Shown here piece by piece: positions 1-7,120 of a DNA stretch of 64,000 nucleotides (position 1 is the first letter of the stretch; each line of letters opens with the position of its first letter). Made by a program: the position numbers and the translations under genes. The stretch is from NCBI RefSeq assembly GCF_011758645.1, contig NZ_JAAMOZ010000001.1:1922001-1986000 (forward strand), given 5' to 3'. Under the pieces are notes generated by a model. The model made no database searches. It saw only the letters and a program-made list of their open reading frames with translations, and had not been told where the DNA came from. The stretch is from Brooklawnia cerclae (lineage in GTDB: Bacteria; Actinomycetota; Actinomycetes; Propionibacteriales; Propionibacteriaceae).

Positions 1-402
1 GTAGTCCCGGAGGATGTCGAGGGCGTTCTCGCTGGTGAGAGCCACCTGGTGGGTGATCACCGTCGTAGCGGGGTTGATCGCCCGGATCCGGTCTCGCGCC
101 GAAGCGGTCTTGGGACGACCGACGTCGCGGGTCGTGTGGATGATCTGACGCTGGAGGTTCGACTCCTCGACCACATCGAAGTCGACCAGGCCGATCGTCC
201 CTATCCCGGCCGCGGCCAGGTAGAGGGCGATCGGCGCGCCGAGACCGCCGGTGCCGACGATCAGCACGCGGGCCGATCTGATGCGTTCCTGTCCCTCGAT
301 CCCGACCTCGGGAAGAAGGATGTTGCGGCTGTAGCGGCCGAGTTCGGCCTGCGTGAGCGGGGTCAGCCGATCCCCGGGGACTATCGACTCGCTGGGCGAC
401 AC
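1..402 (-). CDS. MoeB/ThiF family E1-like sulfur-carrier activating protein (partial)
   Basis: The protein would adenylate, and probably thiocarboxylate, the C-terminal glycine of the small carrier protein encoded just upstream. The visible 134 residues show the family N-terminus: a RYSRNILLPEVG motif near residue 20, the glycine-rich ATP loop GTGGLGAP, and an acidic Asp after the second strand (GLVDFDVVEESNLQRQ). The C-terminal half, where a second CxxC or a rhodanese domain would lie, runs off the left edge. The start is GTG at 402, four bases after the cysO stop, with GGAG upstream; no ATG is available in frame. It is the last visible gene of the trx-DUF4395-cysM-mec-cysO operon, matching the moeZ role in the mycobacterial CysO pathway. 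The family is certain; the specific partner is inferred from context. Confidence 0.88.
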   Translation of the reverse strand, partial: MSPSESIVPGDRLTPLTQAELGRYSRNILLPEVGIEGQERIRSARVLIVGTGGLGAPIALYLAAAGIGTIGLVDFDVVEESNLQRQIIHTTRDVGRPKTASARDRIRAINPATTVITHQVALTSENALDILRDY

Positions 403-406
403 GGGC

Positions 407-706
407 TCACTCCGCCCGCCCGGCCGGTTCCGGCGCACCGCCGGCGATCGCCGGGACGAGCAGGATCGCCGAGTCGTCGTCCACATGTGTGGTCACCCCG
501 TCGAGAGAGCGGATGTCCTGCTCCCCCACGAACACGTTGACGAAGCTGCGCAGGTCGCCCCGGTCGTCGAGGATGTGCGGGGCCAGATCGGGATATGAGG
601 CCGCCAGCGTCGACACGACCTCCTCCACGGTGGCTCCCGGCACGGTCAGGCGGCTCTGGCGCGCCGTATAGGTACGCAGCACGGACGGAATGGTCACGAT
701 GGCCAT
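407..706 (-). CDS. cysO: CysO-like MoaD/ThiS sulfur-carrier protein with a C-terminal tail
   Basis: This 99-residue ubiquitin-fold protein should carry sulfur as a C-terminal thiocarboxylate and deliver it to CysM for cysteine synthesis. The sequence VTIPSVLRTYT at the start and VFVGEQDIRSLDG in the middle are typical of CysO/MoaD proteins. Mature carriers of this family end in Gly-Gly. Here the expected PAIAGG is followed by nine more residues (APEPAGRAE) before the stop. The neighbouring JAMM peptidase could trim this tail before activation, as is known for some tailed carriers in other pathways. The start ATG is preceded by AAGGAG at a good distance and overlaps the end of mec by 13 bases, suggesting translational coupling. 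Confidence 0.9.
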   Translation of the reverse strand: MAIVTIPSVLRTYTARQSRLTVPGATVEEVVSTLAASYPDLAPHILDDRGDLRSFVNVFVGEQDIRSLDGVTTHVDDDSAILLVPAIAGGAPEPAGRAE

Positions 707-1218
707 GAGTATTGCTCCTTGTCGAATGACTGACGATCGATTGACGCGCGTGCGTCGACGGGGTCGAGCTCGGCTTCCAGCCGAAACTGCGAGCGGTCCT
801 CGGCCAGCGTCCAACTGGTCGTCCGCTCCGCTACCGGCTCGACGGCGACCACGGGCTCGTCGGCTTGTCCGCCGCGGACGGCGACCACGATGTAGCTGAG
901 GCCGGGTAAGGCGTGATCGCGGTCGTAGTCCGAGGGAACCGCCGGATGATCCGGGTGGGAATGGTAGATGCCGACGATCTCCAGGCCCCACTCGGCGGCC
1001 TGGCGCTCGGCCTTCAGGTAGTCCAGGGGCTCGATGCGAAACCGGTGGTACCGCTCCTGCGGCTCACGCGAGTTGACCAGCGGCTGCACGTCCTGGACGA
1101 TGCGCTCCTGCCCGTCCTCGGAGAACCGCCCCAGGAGCACCCCGCAACCCTCGTCCGGGTAGGCCTGCACGGCGTCGATGCGGATTCGTTCGAGGACGAC
1201 ATCGGGAACGGTGATCAT
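694..1218 (-). CDS. mec: JAMM/MPN+ zinc peptidase (Mec-type)
   Basis: In mycobacteria the Mec enzyme hydrolyses the CysO-cysteine adduct made by CysM, releasing cysteine and regenerating the carrier. The 174-residue product carries the JAMM metal motif as HSHPDHPAVPSDYD, with the two His and the Asp zinc ligands and the conserved Ser, at about residues 85-98. An N-terminal Glu in the PDEGCGVLLG region is the expected catalytic acid. It sits between cysM, whose stop overlaps its start by four bases, and cysO. Because the neighbouring CysO has a tail beyond Gly-Gly, this peptidase may also perform that maturation cut; that second role is inference. Confidence 0.9.
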   Translation of the reverse strand: MITVPDVVLERIRIDAVQAYPDEGCGVLLGRFSEDGQERIVQDVQPLVNSREPQERYHRFRIEPLDYLKAERQAAEWGLEIVGIYHSHPDHPAVPSDYDRDHALPGLSYIVVAVRGGQADEPVVAVEPVAERTTSWTLAEDRSQFRLEAELDPVDARASIDRQSFDKEQYSWPS

Positions 1219-2213
1219 GACCGTGCCCCCTCGGTGCCCCAGAACCGGTCGCTGAGATACCGCGACCCCGAGTCCGGCAGGACGGTGACCAGGGTCGATC
1301 CAGGTGGCGCCGTGGCGGCCACCCGCAGGCTCGCCGCGACGTTCGCTCCCGAACTGATCCCGCAGAACAACCCCTCGTGGCGCGCCAGGCTCCGTGTCAG
1401 GTCGTAGGCATCTTCGGTCGAGATCGGCTGCACGGCATCGATCAGGGTCTCGTCGAGGATGGACGGACGAATGGTCGAGCCCATGTGCTTGGTTCCCTCG
1501 ATACCGTGCAGCGGCGAATCCGGCTGCACGGCGATCGCCCGCACGCGGGGATCTTCTCGCTTGAGCCGCCGGGCCGTGCCGGTGAAAGTACCCGACGTGC
1601 CCATGGACGCGACGAAATGGGTCACCGTGCCGTCGGTCTGCTCCCAGATCTCCGCGCCCGTGCCGAACTCGTGGGCCCGCGCGTTGGCCGGATTGTTGTA
1701 CTGGTCGGGGTAGAAGTAGGCATCCGGATCACGCCCGACGATCTCGCGCACGGCCTCGAAAGCCCCGTCGGAGCCTTCAGCAGCGCTCACCGTGTCGATC
1801 ACCCGCGCGCCCAGGTGCCGCATGGTCGATTTCCGCTCCGGGCTGGTGTTCTCCGGCATCACGAGTGCCACGGGCACGCCGATCGCCGCACCGATCATCG
1901 CCAGCGCTATCCCCGTGTTGCCGCTGGTGGCGTCGATGATGGTCGGCACCGAGCCACGTGGCCGATCCGCGAGCGGAAACGTCGGATCGGGCAGGAGCCC
2001 GCGCTCGATCCCGTCGAGCACCATCGCCGCGGCGGCCCGGTCCTTGACCGAGCCCCCGGGGTTCATGAACTCGGCCTTCGCGAAGAGCCGGACGCCGAGG
2101 GGCAGGCGACCGACTCGGGTGAGCTCGATCAGCGGTGTGTGCCCGATCGCGGCGAACAACGGCAGATGGCCGATCAGGGAGTGAACAAAGACGGGTGGAG
2201 GCAGAATCGCCAT
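1215..2213 (-). CDS. cysM: PLP-dependent cysteine synthase, CysM type
   Basis: This 332-residue fold-type II PLP enzyme should form cysteine on a sulfur-carrier thiocarboxylate, using an activated serine such as O-phosphoserine. The PLP lysine lies in NPGGSVKDR near residue 58, the substrate/cofactor loop is TSGNTGIALA, and the phosphate-binding loop is MGTSGTFTG. The C-terminal segment GLFCGISSGAN holds the conserved Ser-Gly. It overlaps mec by four bases and is 66 bases downstream of the DUF4395 gene. Its place with cysO and mec argues for the carrier-dependent CysM role rather than a sulfide-dependent CysK or a cystathionine beta-synthase, but sequence alone cannot exclude those. The product starts with a hydrophobic stretch before IGHTPLIEL, so a start a little downstream is possible. 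Confidence 0.88.
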   Translation of the reverse strand: MAILPPPVFVHSLIGHLPLFAAIGHTPLIELTRVGRLPLGVRLFAKAEFMNPGGSVKDRAAAAMVLDGIERGLLPDPTFPLADRPRGSVPTIIDATSGNTGIALAMIGAAIGVPVALVMPENTSPERKSTMRHLGARVIDTVSAAEGSDGAFEAVREIVGRDPDAYFYPDQYNNPANARAHEFGTGAEIWEQTDGTVTHFVASMGTSGTFTGTARRLKREDPRVRAIAVQPDSPLHGIEGTKHMGSTIRPSILDETLIDAVQPISTEDAYDLTRSLARHEGLFCGISSGANVAASLRVAATAPPGSTLVTVLPDSGSRYLSDRFWGTEGARS

Positions 2214-2279
2214 GGAAGATGTCCTCGGGTGTCGTGTGGATGCCGGCGGAATCGCGCGAGGCGGCGAACCCGGCCGGTG

Positions 2280-2756
2280 TCAGGCCTGGCTCGGGCCTGA
2301 CACCGGCTTCGAACGCAGGCGGACGAGCAGGCCGTAGAGCTGGCAGCCGAGGCAGAACCCGATGGACGCGTTGAGGAATGCTGCGATGAAGGCGAGCGCG
2401 GCGCTGATCGGCACTGCCGCATGCACTCCGACGAGGCCGAGGACGAACCCGATACCCGTGATGACCAGCCCGACGAGTTGCGCGAACCGTGGTGGGGCGG
2501 CGTCCTCGGTCTCGGCCGGTGGGGCCAGGCGCGGGCGGACGAGCCGGGCGAAGATCAGGCTCCAGGGGTGGAAGGGTGCGCCGGACGCGCCGATGGCGAA
2601 CAGCACGGCGATGACGCCGAGCAGAATCAGCGCCGCGAGCCTCTGGCCGGTGAGGGCGAGGACGATGTCCACCGCCAGCAGGACGCTGGTGATGGCGGCA
2701 CCGAATCGCGGCCCACGCGGGTCGATCTGCCGGGGCCTGGTTTCAGGAACGGTCAT
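2280..2756 (-). CDS. DUF4395 family membrane protein
   Basis: A 158-residue protein with about four hydrophobic segments. It begins with the DPRGPRFGA motif and ends with GFCLGCQLY, both typical of DUF4395. The paired cysteines of CLGC near the membrane edge suggest a redox or sulfur-handling role. The start overlaps the end of the thioredoxin-like gene by 14 bases, so the two are translationally coupled, and cysM follows after 66 bases. Pairing of DUF4395 with a membrane-anchored thioredoxin is common in actinobacteria, but the biochemical function is not established. Confidence 0.85.
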   Translation of the reverse strand: MTVPETRPRQIDPRGPRFGAAITSVLLAVDIVLALTGQRLAALILLGVIAVLFAIGASGAPFHPWSLIFARLVRPRLAPPAETEDAAPPRFAQLVGLVITGIGFVLGLVGVHAAVPISAALAFIAAFLNASIGFCLGCQLYGLLVRLRSKPVSGPSQA

Positions 2757-3189
2757 GGTTGTCTCCTGTGGTGATCACGTGCAGGTGGTGTTCGAGGTCG
2801 TCGGGGCGTGGGACCCCCGCGAACCGGACCCGGACGACTCCTCCGCGGTCCAGCAGCAGGGTGGTGGGGGTCTCCACGACGTTGAAGCGGTCGGCCAGCT
2901 CCGGAGACTCCGCGAGGTCGATGTCGAGGTGCGCCACCCCGGGACGCGTCGCGGTGAAGTCGGACAGCCGGCGGGCGGTCGCACGGCAGGGCGCGCAGAA
3001 CGTCGTCCCGAGTTGGACGAAGGTGGCGAGCTCGCCGAGCGGTTCGCCGGATCCCAGATCGGATGCGGCGACCACGGTGGCGCGCGAGACGGCCCGGCCA
3101 TGACCTGCGCGGGCGCGCAGGACGATCGCGAGCGCGCCCGTTGCGGCTACCAGCGCGGCCAGGACGATGAGAGCTTGCGGCAAAGACAT
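2743..3189 (-). CDS. Membrane-anchored thioredoxin-like protein (CAPC active site)
   Basis: The 148-residue product has one N-terminal membrane segment (about residues 5-25) followed by a thioredoxin fold with the active-site motif CAPC in LGTTFCAPCRATA and the cis-proline region VVETPTTLLLD. It should act as a thiol-disulfide exchange protein on the outer face of the membrane. It is the first structural gene of the sulfur operon. The ATG has GGGAG seven bases upstream. A 199-base gap separates it from a Cys-codon-rich leader peptide, so its transcription is probably attenuated by cysteine supply (inference). Confidence 0.87.
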   Translation of the reverse strand: MSLPQALIVLAALVAATGALAIVLRARAGHGRAVSRATVVAASDLGSGEPLGELATFVQLGTTFCAPCRATARRLSDFTATRPGVAHLDIDLAESPELADRFNVVETPTTLLLDRGGVVRVRFAGVPRPDDLEHHLHVITTGDNHDRS

Positions 3190-3258
3190 TGATTGTGCTC
3201 CCGGGTCGATGATCGGGAATCGCGAAGACGTCGGCCGACAGGCCCTTCAGGCGGAGCG

Positions 3259-3323
3259 GTCGTCTTCTTGCGAAGGTGCGGAGTCCACGAGGACGTAGAT
3301 CTCACGCGGCGGCAAAAGACGAC
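3259..3323 (-). promoter_or_regulatory. Long inverted repeat in the leader of the sulfur operon
   Basis: In the transcript the arm at 3312-3323 pairs with the arm at 3259-3271 (12 pairs with one bulged base) around a loop of about 40 bases. It lies between the Cys-rich leader peptide stop (3388) and the first structural gene (3189), where an attenuator stem would be expected. No U-tract follows, which is common in actinobacterial terminators. Its regulatory role is inferred from position. Confidence 0.45.
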
Positions 3324-3387
3324 GAGATCACTGGGATTCCGAGGGCCACCCGATGGGGGCCGCACAGGGGATGCGTGCTCGTCGCGG

Positions 3388-3456
3388 TCAGCACACGGGA
3401 CAACAGGACACAGCGACGCGCGGAGCGGTCACCATCGGGGTCCTGTTCGTCACCAT
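3388..3456 (-). CDS. Cys-codon-rich leader peptide of the sulfur operon
   Basis: A 22-codon reading frame ends in SCCPVC immediately before TGA, so three of its last five codons are Cys. The upstream ATG (3456) lies eight bases after a -10 element, which would make it leaderless. A second in-frame ATG at 3435 has AGGA upstream. The frame lies in the 5' region of the operon encoding the thioredoxin-like protein, DUF4395, CysM, Mec and CysO. Cys-rich leader ORFs that attenuate sulfur genes are known in mycobacteria; the assignment here rests on the peptide, the promoter and the downstream genes. Confidence 0.68.
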   Translation of the reverse strand: MVTNRTPMVTAPRVAVSCCPVC

Positions 3457-3464
3457 GGCACCGC

Positions 3465-3493
3465 AGACTACTACGCGCATGCCCCACCGCCAA
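3465..3493 (-). promoter_or_regulatory. Promoter of the Cys leader and sulfur operon
   Basis: On the minus strand a TTGGCG -35 element (3493-3488) and a TAGTCT -10 element (3470-3465) are separated by 17 bases. A start about seven or eight bases further on falls at or next to the leader ATG at 3456. Confidence 0.6.
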
Positions 3494-3570
3494 GCCCATC
3501 GCACCTCCGGCAGCGATCGCGGGGCCCCCGAGGCGTCCCGACACGAGGCCCGCCCGTACTGGGCAGAGGT

Positions 3571-3599
3571 TTGACATCGGTCGCCACGGGGGATTGAAT
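3571..3599 (+). promoter_or_regulatory. Promoter of the second Cys leader (GNAT operon)
   Basis: A perfect TTGACA -35 element (3571-3576) is followed after 17 bases by TTGAAT (3594-3599) as a -10. The Cys-rich leader frame begins 38 bases downstream. An ACCCCCGGT palindrome directly after the -10 could be an operator, since a related C/G tract occurs at the third leader promoter near 11660. Confidence 0.6.
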
Positions 3600-3636
3600 A
3601 CCCCCGGTAACCAGATCGTCATGGCGAGGAGCAACC

Positions 3637-3708
3637 GTGAACGCAATCGTGCGCTCGGTCCCGCAGGCATATGCCGTGCGGGTGTGTTGTCCCTGTCGTC
3701 ACCGCTGA
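3637..3708 (+). CDS. Cys-codon-rich leader peptide of the GNAT/thiol-transferase operon
   Basis: A 23-residue frame starting with GTG, preceded by GAGGAG at ideal spacing, ends VRVCCPCRHR and then TGA. The three clustered Cys codons resemble the divergent leader at 3388-3456, which ends RVAVSCCPVC. It lies 419 bases before the GNAT gene, with strong alternative hairpins in between, as expected of a ribosome-stalling attenuator. No function other than regulation is likely. Confidence 0.66.
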   Translation: MNAIVRSVPQAYAVRVCCPCRHR

Positions 3709-3940
3709 CCGACCGCTCGTCCGCATCCGTATTGCCCGGAATCGAGCCGAGGCGCCAGCCCCGCGCTGATCCGACGATCGTGACCGCCCCCGGTTCGATC
3801 TGCCACCCTGTGCACACCGAACCACCGACGGCCCCTGTGATTCGTCACCCACCCGCGAAGGCTTCTTCCGAGCCGCGAAGCGGCGAGAAGTCGGTCCACC
3901 ACACCACGAACACTCATCCGGCCTGAGGGCACAGCTCTTC

Positions 3941-4046
3941 GGCCGGACGGCGTCCGGCCCACCGGACGCCGAGTCCGAGCCGGTCGAATGGGCCTGCTCG
4001 TGCCATCCCCTGAGCGCTCGGGGACCGGTCACCCACGGTCCCCGAG
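3941..4046 (+). promoter_or_regulatory. Alternative hairpins between Cys leader and GNAT gene (attenuator candidate)
   Basis: An 8-bp perfect hairpin (3941-3948 with 3952-3959) is mutually exclusive with another 8-bp pairing (3948-3955 with 3964-3971). An 11-bp perfect stem (4017-4027 with 4036-4046, 8-base loop) follows and could act as the terminator. The remaining bases of 3709-4127 show no gene. This is the only clear RNA-switch-like arrangement in the 419-base leader; folding has not been computed. Confidence 0.45.
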
Positions 4047-4127
4047 CCCCGCGATCCGCCCGGCATCAGGCTGCCGGCCTCGCGGCCACCCGGCCTGTTG
4101 GAATCGTCTGTGTCGACAAGGAGAGAC

Positions 4128-4694
4128 ATGTCACACGTCCACTCGAACACAACCGAGTCGATCGGATCGGCCTGGGCGCCTCCGAACCCACGCGTGGTCG
4201 TCCGCCAAGCCGGTCACGACGAGTTCGGGGCGATCGGTGACGTGCTGGACCGCGCCTACGACACGTCCTACGGCATCGACGACGACTACCGCGACGAACT
4301 GCATCACCTGGAGCGCTTCGACGGGCTGGCCGACGTGTGGGCGGCGCGCATCGACGACGACCTCGTCGGAGCGCTCATCACGCCTGCCGCCGGTCAACCG
4401 AGCAACTACGTGGTGGATCCGCCCGTTCCCGAGATCGGCTTCCGCATGCTCGGCGTCGATCCCGCGGGACGGGGCAAGGGCGTCGCGAAAGCCCTCATCG
4501 CGCACGTGATCGAGTTGGGACGCGAGCGCGGCGCCCAGCGTGTCGGGATCTACTCGGCCGAGCACATGCTGCAGGCCCATGCGATGTATCGCAGGCTGGG
4601 TTTCGTGCGACAGCCGTGGCGCGACTCGCACATACCCGGCTCCGACGTGCCCCTGTTCGCATTCGTTCTCGACATTCCCGAGGAGCAGAAATGA
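4128..4694 (+). CDS. GNAT family N-acetyltransferase
   Basis: A 188-residue single-domain GNAT protein. The acetyl-CoA-binding motif A reads MLGVDPAGRGKGVAKALI at about residues 107-124, and motif B includes YSAEHMLQAHAMYRRLGF. The substrate is unknown. It shares a four-base ATGA overlap with the following glutathionyl/mycothionyl-hydroquinone reductase-type gene and lies behind a Cys-rich leader, so a role in thiol metabolism is plausible. It is too short to be the two-domain mycothiol synthase MshD. The start is set by AAGGAG five bases before ATG 4128; an in-frame ATG 30 bases earlier lacks a site. Confidence 0.82.
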   Translation: MSHVHSNTTESIGSAWAPPNPRVVVRQAGHDEFGAIGDVLDRAYDTSYGIDDDYRDELHHLERFDGLADVWAARIDDDLVGALITPAAGQPSNYVVDPPVPEIGFRMLGVDPAGRGKGVAKALIAHVIELGRERGAQRVGIYSAEHMLQAHAMYRRLGFVRQPWRDSHIPGSDVPLFAFVLDIPEEQK

Positions 4695-5683
4695 CCACAG
4701 AAACCACCGTCCTGCCACAGGCCGATCCCGTCGATTTCGAGAAGTACGGAGAGGCGTCGGGCTGGGCGAAGAACGCGAAGCCCGAGGACAAGGGAGCCTT
4801 CGTCCGCACCGACTATCCCTTTCGGGGACGAATCCAGCCCGGGGGCGAGTTTCCCCCCGAGCCCGGGCGATACGTGCTCTACATCTCCTACGCCTGCCCG
4901 TGGGCGCACCGGCAGGCCATCGTCCGCGAGTTGAAAGGGCTCACCGACGTCATCGGCCTCGCCGTGGTCGACCCGGTGCGCGACGGACGCGGATGGGCCT
5001 TCCGGCCCGGGCCCGATCTCACCCTCGACCCCTACAACGGCTTCACCCTGTTGCGGGACGCCTACGAGGCGACCCAGCCCGGCTACGCGGGTCATGTGTC
5101 CGTGCCGGTGTTGTGGGACACCACGAGCGGACGGATCGTCTCGAACAACTTCCCCGACATCTCACTCGACCTGGGCTCGCAGTTCAACCAGTGGGCGAGC
5201 GATCCCGGGCTCGACCTCTATCCCGAAGCCCTGCGTCCCCAGATCGACGAGTTGAACGACCTGATCTATCGCACCGTGAACAACGGGGTCTATCGGTGCG
5301 GCTTCGCACGCACCCAGGAGGCCTACGACGCGGCCGTCGTCCAACTCTTCGACACCCTCGACCTGTTGGAGGCCCGACTCGCGGATCGCACCTACCTGCT
5401 CGGGGAGGCCATCACGGAGGCCGACATCCGGCTGTATCCGACGCTCGCACGGTTCGACGCCGTCTATGCGACCCACTTCAAGGCCAACATCCATCGCCTG
5501 GTCGACTACCCCAACCTGTGGGACTACGCACGATTCCTGTACGCGCAGCCCGCGTTCCGCGTCACCACGAAGTTCGACCACATCAAGCGCCACTACTTCG
5601 TGACCCATCCGCACATCAACCCGACCCGGATCATCGCCGCGGGATATGCCGTCGACTGGGACGCGCCCACCCGCAGGAACTGA
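4691..5683 (+). CDS. Glutathione S-transferase omega-like / S-(thiolyl)-hydroquinone reductase
   Basis: The 330-residue product matches the YqjG/ECM4 family, which reduces S-glutathionyl-hydroquinones through an N-terminal catalytic Cys. That Cys is in YISYACPWAHR near residue 63, followed by the VDPVRDGRGWAF segment and a C-terminal all-helical GST domain with EADIRLYPTLARFD. Actinobacteria generally lack glutathione, so the natural thiol is more likely mycothiol (inference). It overlaps the GNAT gene by four bases. A paralogue at 27543-28634 also follows a Cys-rich leader peptide, indicating that both respond to cysteine or thiol status. Confidence 0.87.
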   Translation: MTTETTVLPQADPVDFEKYGEASGWAKNAKPEDKGAFVRTDYPFRGRIQPGGEFPPEPGRYVLYISYACPWAHRQAIVRELKGLTDVIGLAVVDPVRDGRGWAFRPGPDLTLDPYNGFTLLRDAYEATQPGYAGHVSVPVLWDTTSGRIVSNNFPDISLDLGSQFNQWASDPGLDLYPEALRPQIDELNDLIYRTVNNGVYRCGFARTQEAYDAAVVQLFDTLDLLEARLADRTYLLGEAITEADIRLYPTLARFDAVYATHFKANIHRLVDYPNLWDYARFLYAQPAFRVTTKFDHIKRHYFVTHPHINPTRIIAAGYAVDWDAPTRRN

Positions 5684-5786
5684 CTCGCGGATCGTCCCTC
5701 ACCACCGGCGAGAGGCCCCGCTCCGTCCCACGAGGCGAGCAGGAGTTGTCTGTGCCCGGCGCGTCTGCTTAGATCTTCCTATCTAA

Positions 5787-5805
5787 ATAGGTAAGCCTCA
5801 CCTAA
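5787..5805. promoter_or_regulatory. DtxR/IdeR-type iron box without an obvious target gene
   Basis: The 19-mer ATAGGTAAGCCTCACCTAA fits the IdeR/DmdR iron-box consensus (TTAGGTTAGSCTAACCTAA) at most positions and keeps dyad symmetry. It lies about 100 bases after the end of the thiol-transferase gene and no recognisable iron or siderophore gene follows in either direction. It may belong to a lost gene or to an unannotated small RNA. Confidence 0.6.
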
Positions 5806-6036
5806 CTGCGACGCACGGGTCTGCCGTAGAGACTCGTGCCGAGCAGGCTGGGAACACGGTGAGGACGACACCGGAGGGAAGCACGAGCGAAGCGGACGCG
5901 CCGGAAGTCCACCCGGCCACCGGGGAGTCGGAGCACGATGCCGCCCAGCCACAGGGCCTGGTTGGCGGGGAGGTATCCCGGCGTCCCAGCCGGCCCGGGG
6001 CGTAGATCGTTCACCCTCGCGGTGATTCAGAAGTGG
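5806..6036. other. Intergenic stretch downstream of the iron box, no confident gene
   Basis: Between the iron box and the terminator-like hairpin of the VOC gene there is a 70-codon open frame on the minus strand (5802-6014), but it lacks a recognisable domain, has no clear ribosome site and is not credible as a known iron-regulated product. A decayed gene is possible. Confidence 0.4.
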
Positions 6037-6081
6037 CGGTGGAGGCCACGGCAGGTGGGGTTGCCACCGTGGCCTCCGCCG
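6037..6081 (-). terminator. Hairpin terminator after the VOC gene
   Basis: Arms 6037-6051 and 6067-6081 pair at 14 of 15 positions around a 15-base loop. The stem is 55 bases beyond the stop of the leftward VOC gene, consistent with termination of that transcript. Confidence 0.6.
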
Positions 6082-6135
6082 GTCACCTCACAGACGCCGT
6101 GGCGCGAGCCAACGGCCGCTGTGGTGACGGCTCTG

Positions 6136-7074
6136 TCATCGATCGAGCAACTCGTCCGCGTCCGTCCCCGGAACCGCGACGGTCACCTGGGTGCCCCACG
6201 GATCCTCCGCGACGACGGCGCGCCCATCGTCGACGAACTCGATCCCGGCACGCCTCAGCCGCCCCACCAGGGCGTCGAGATCGTCGCGACCGGGCACCAT
6301 GATCGCCACGTCGCCCAGGCCGAGGCTCGCCGCGCGAGGACCGGCTCCACGACTCTGCCACGTGTTCATGGCGACATGGTGGTGATACCCACCGGCCGAG
6401 GCGAACAGCGCACCGGGGTATGTGTCGAGGGTCTTCTCGAACCCGATCACACCGACATAGAAATCGCGCGCCGCGGCGAGGTCACCGACCTGGAGGTGCA
6501 CGTGGCCCACCCGACCTGCCCGGGCGGTACCCGCATCGACGGCCTCCTGCGTCAGGTGATCGCGCAGGTAGGTGTTCGGGTCGAGGAAGATCGTGTCCAT
6601 TCTCACGTTGCCGTTGTCGTACCGCCATTCGGAACGATCCCGGTCGGTGTAGAGCTCGATCCCGTTGCCCTCGGGGTCAGTGAAGTAGAAGGCCTCGCTC
6701 ACCAGGTGATCGGCCGAACCGACGAACCTGCTCCTGGGTTCGAGTGCCGCCCGGTAGACGGTCGCGGCAAGATCCTCCGCGTTCTCGAAGAGGAAGGCCG
6801 TGTGATAGAGCCCTGCCTGGCGCGGGTCGACCGGAGGCAGACCCGGGGTGTGGATGAGCCGGAGCATCGGGACGGCGCCCCGCCCCAGCACCCGGTGCAC
6901 CTCCCTGCCACGGGGGCGTTCGGCGATGGGTTCCAGCACGAGCGCATTGCCGTAGTAGGACGTCATGGTCTCGAGGTCGCCCACACGCAGGGTGACCGCG
7001 TCCATGCTGGTTCCGGCGTCCAGGACGCGCTCATCGGTCGCGACTGACCGAAGGATGCCGTCGGTTGCGGTCAT
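6136..7074 (-). CDS. Two-domain VOC protein, ring-cleaving dioxygenase/glyoxalase type
   Basis: A 312-residue protein with two vicinal-oxygen-chelate modules, resembling the CatE/YfiE type of catechol-2,3-dioxygenase-like proteins. Module one holds DAVTLRVGDLETMTSYY, LYHTAFLF and NGIELYTDR; module two holds GHVHLQVGDLAAARDFY and HHHVAMNTW, with DPWGTQVTV at the place of the last ligand strand. The His and Glu metal ligands are clear in module one. It is probably co-regulated with the NADP-binding gene upstream and controlled by the divergent MarR protein, a common arrangement for quinone or aromatic stress genes. The start at 7074 is favoured because GGGAG is six bases away; an ATG two codons earlier has no spacing. 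Confidence 0.82.
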   Translation of the reverse strand: MTATDGILRSVATDERVLDAGTSMDAVTLRVGDLETMTSYYGNALVLEPIAERPRGREVHRVLGRGAVPMLRLIHTPGLPPVDPRQAGLYHTAFLFENAEDLAATVYRAALEPRSRFVGSADHLVSEAFYFTDPEGNGIELYTDRDRSEWRYDNGNVRMDTIFLDPNTYLRDHLTQEAVDAGTARAGRVGHVHLQVGDLAAARDFYVGVIGFEKTLDTYPGALFASAGGYHHHVAMNTWQSRGAGPRAASLGLGDVAIMVPGRDDLDALVGRLRRAGIEFVDDGRAVVAEDPWGTQVTVAVPGTDADELLDR

Positions 7075-7120
7075 GATCATCTCCCTGATCGAAGAGTTGC
7101 TTGTCGGAATGCGATCGAGG

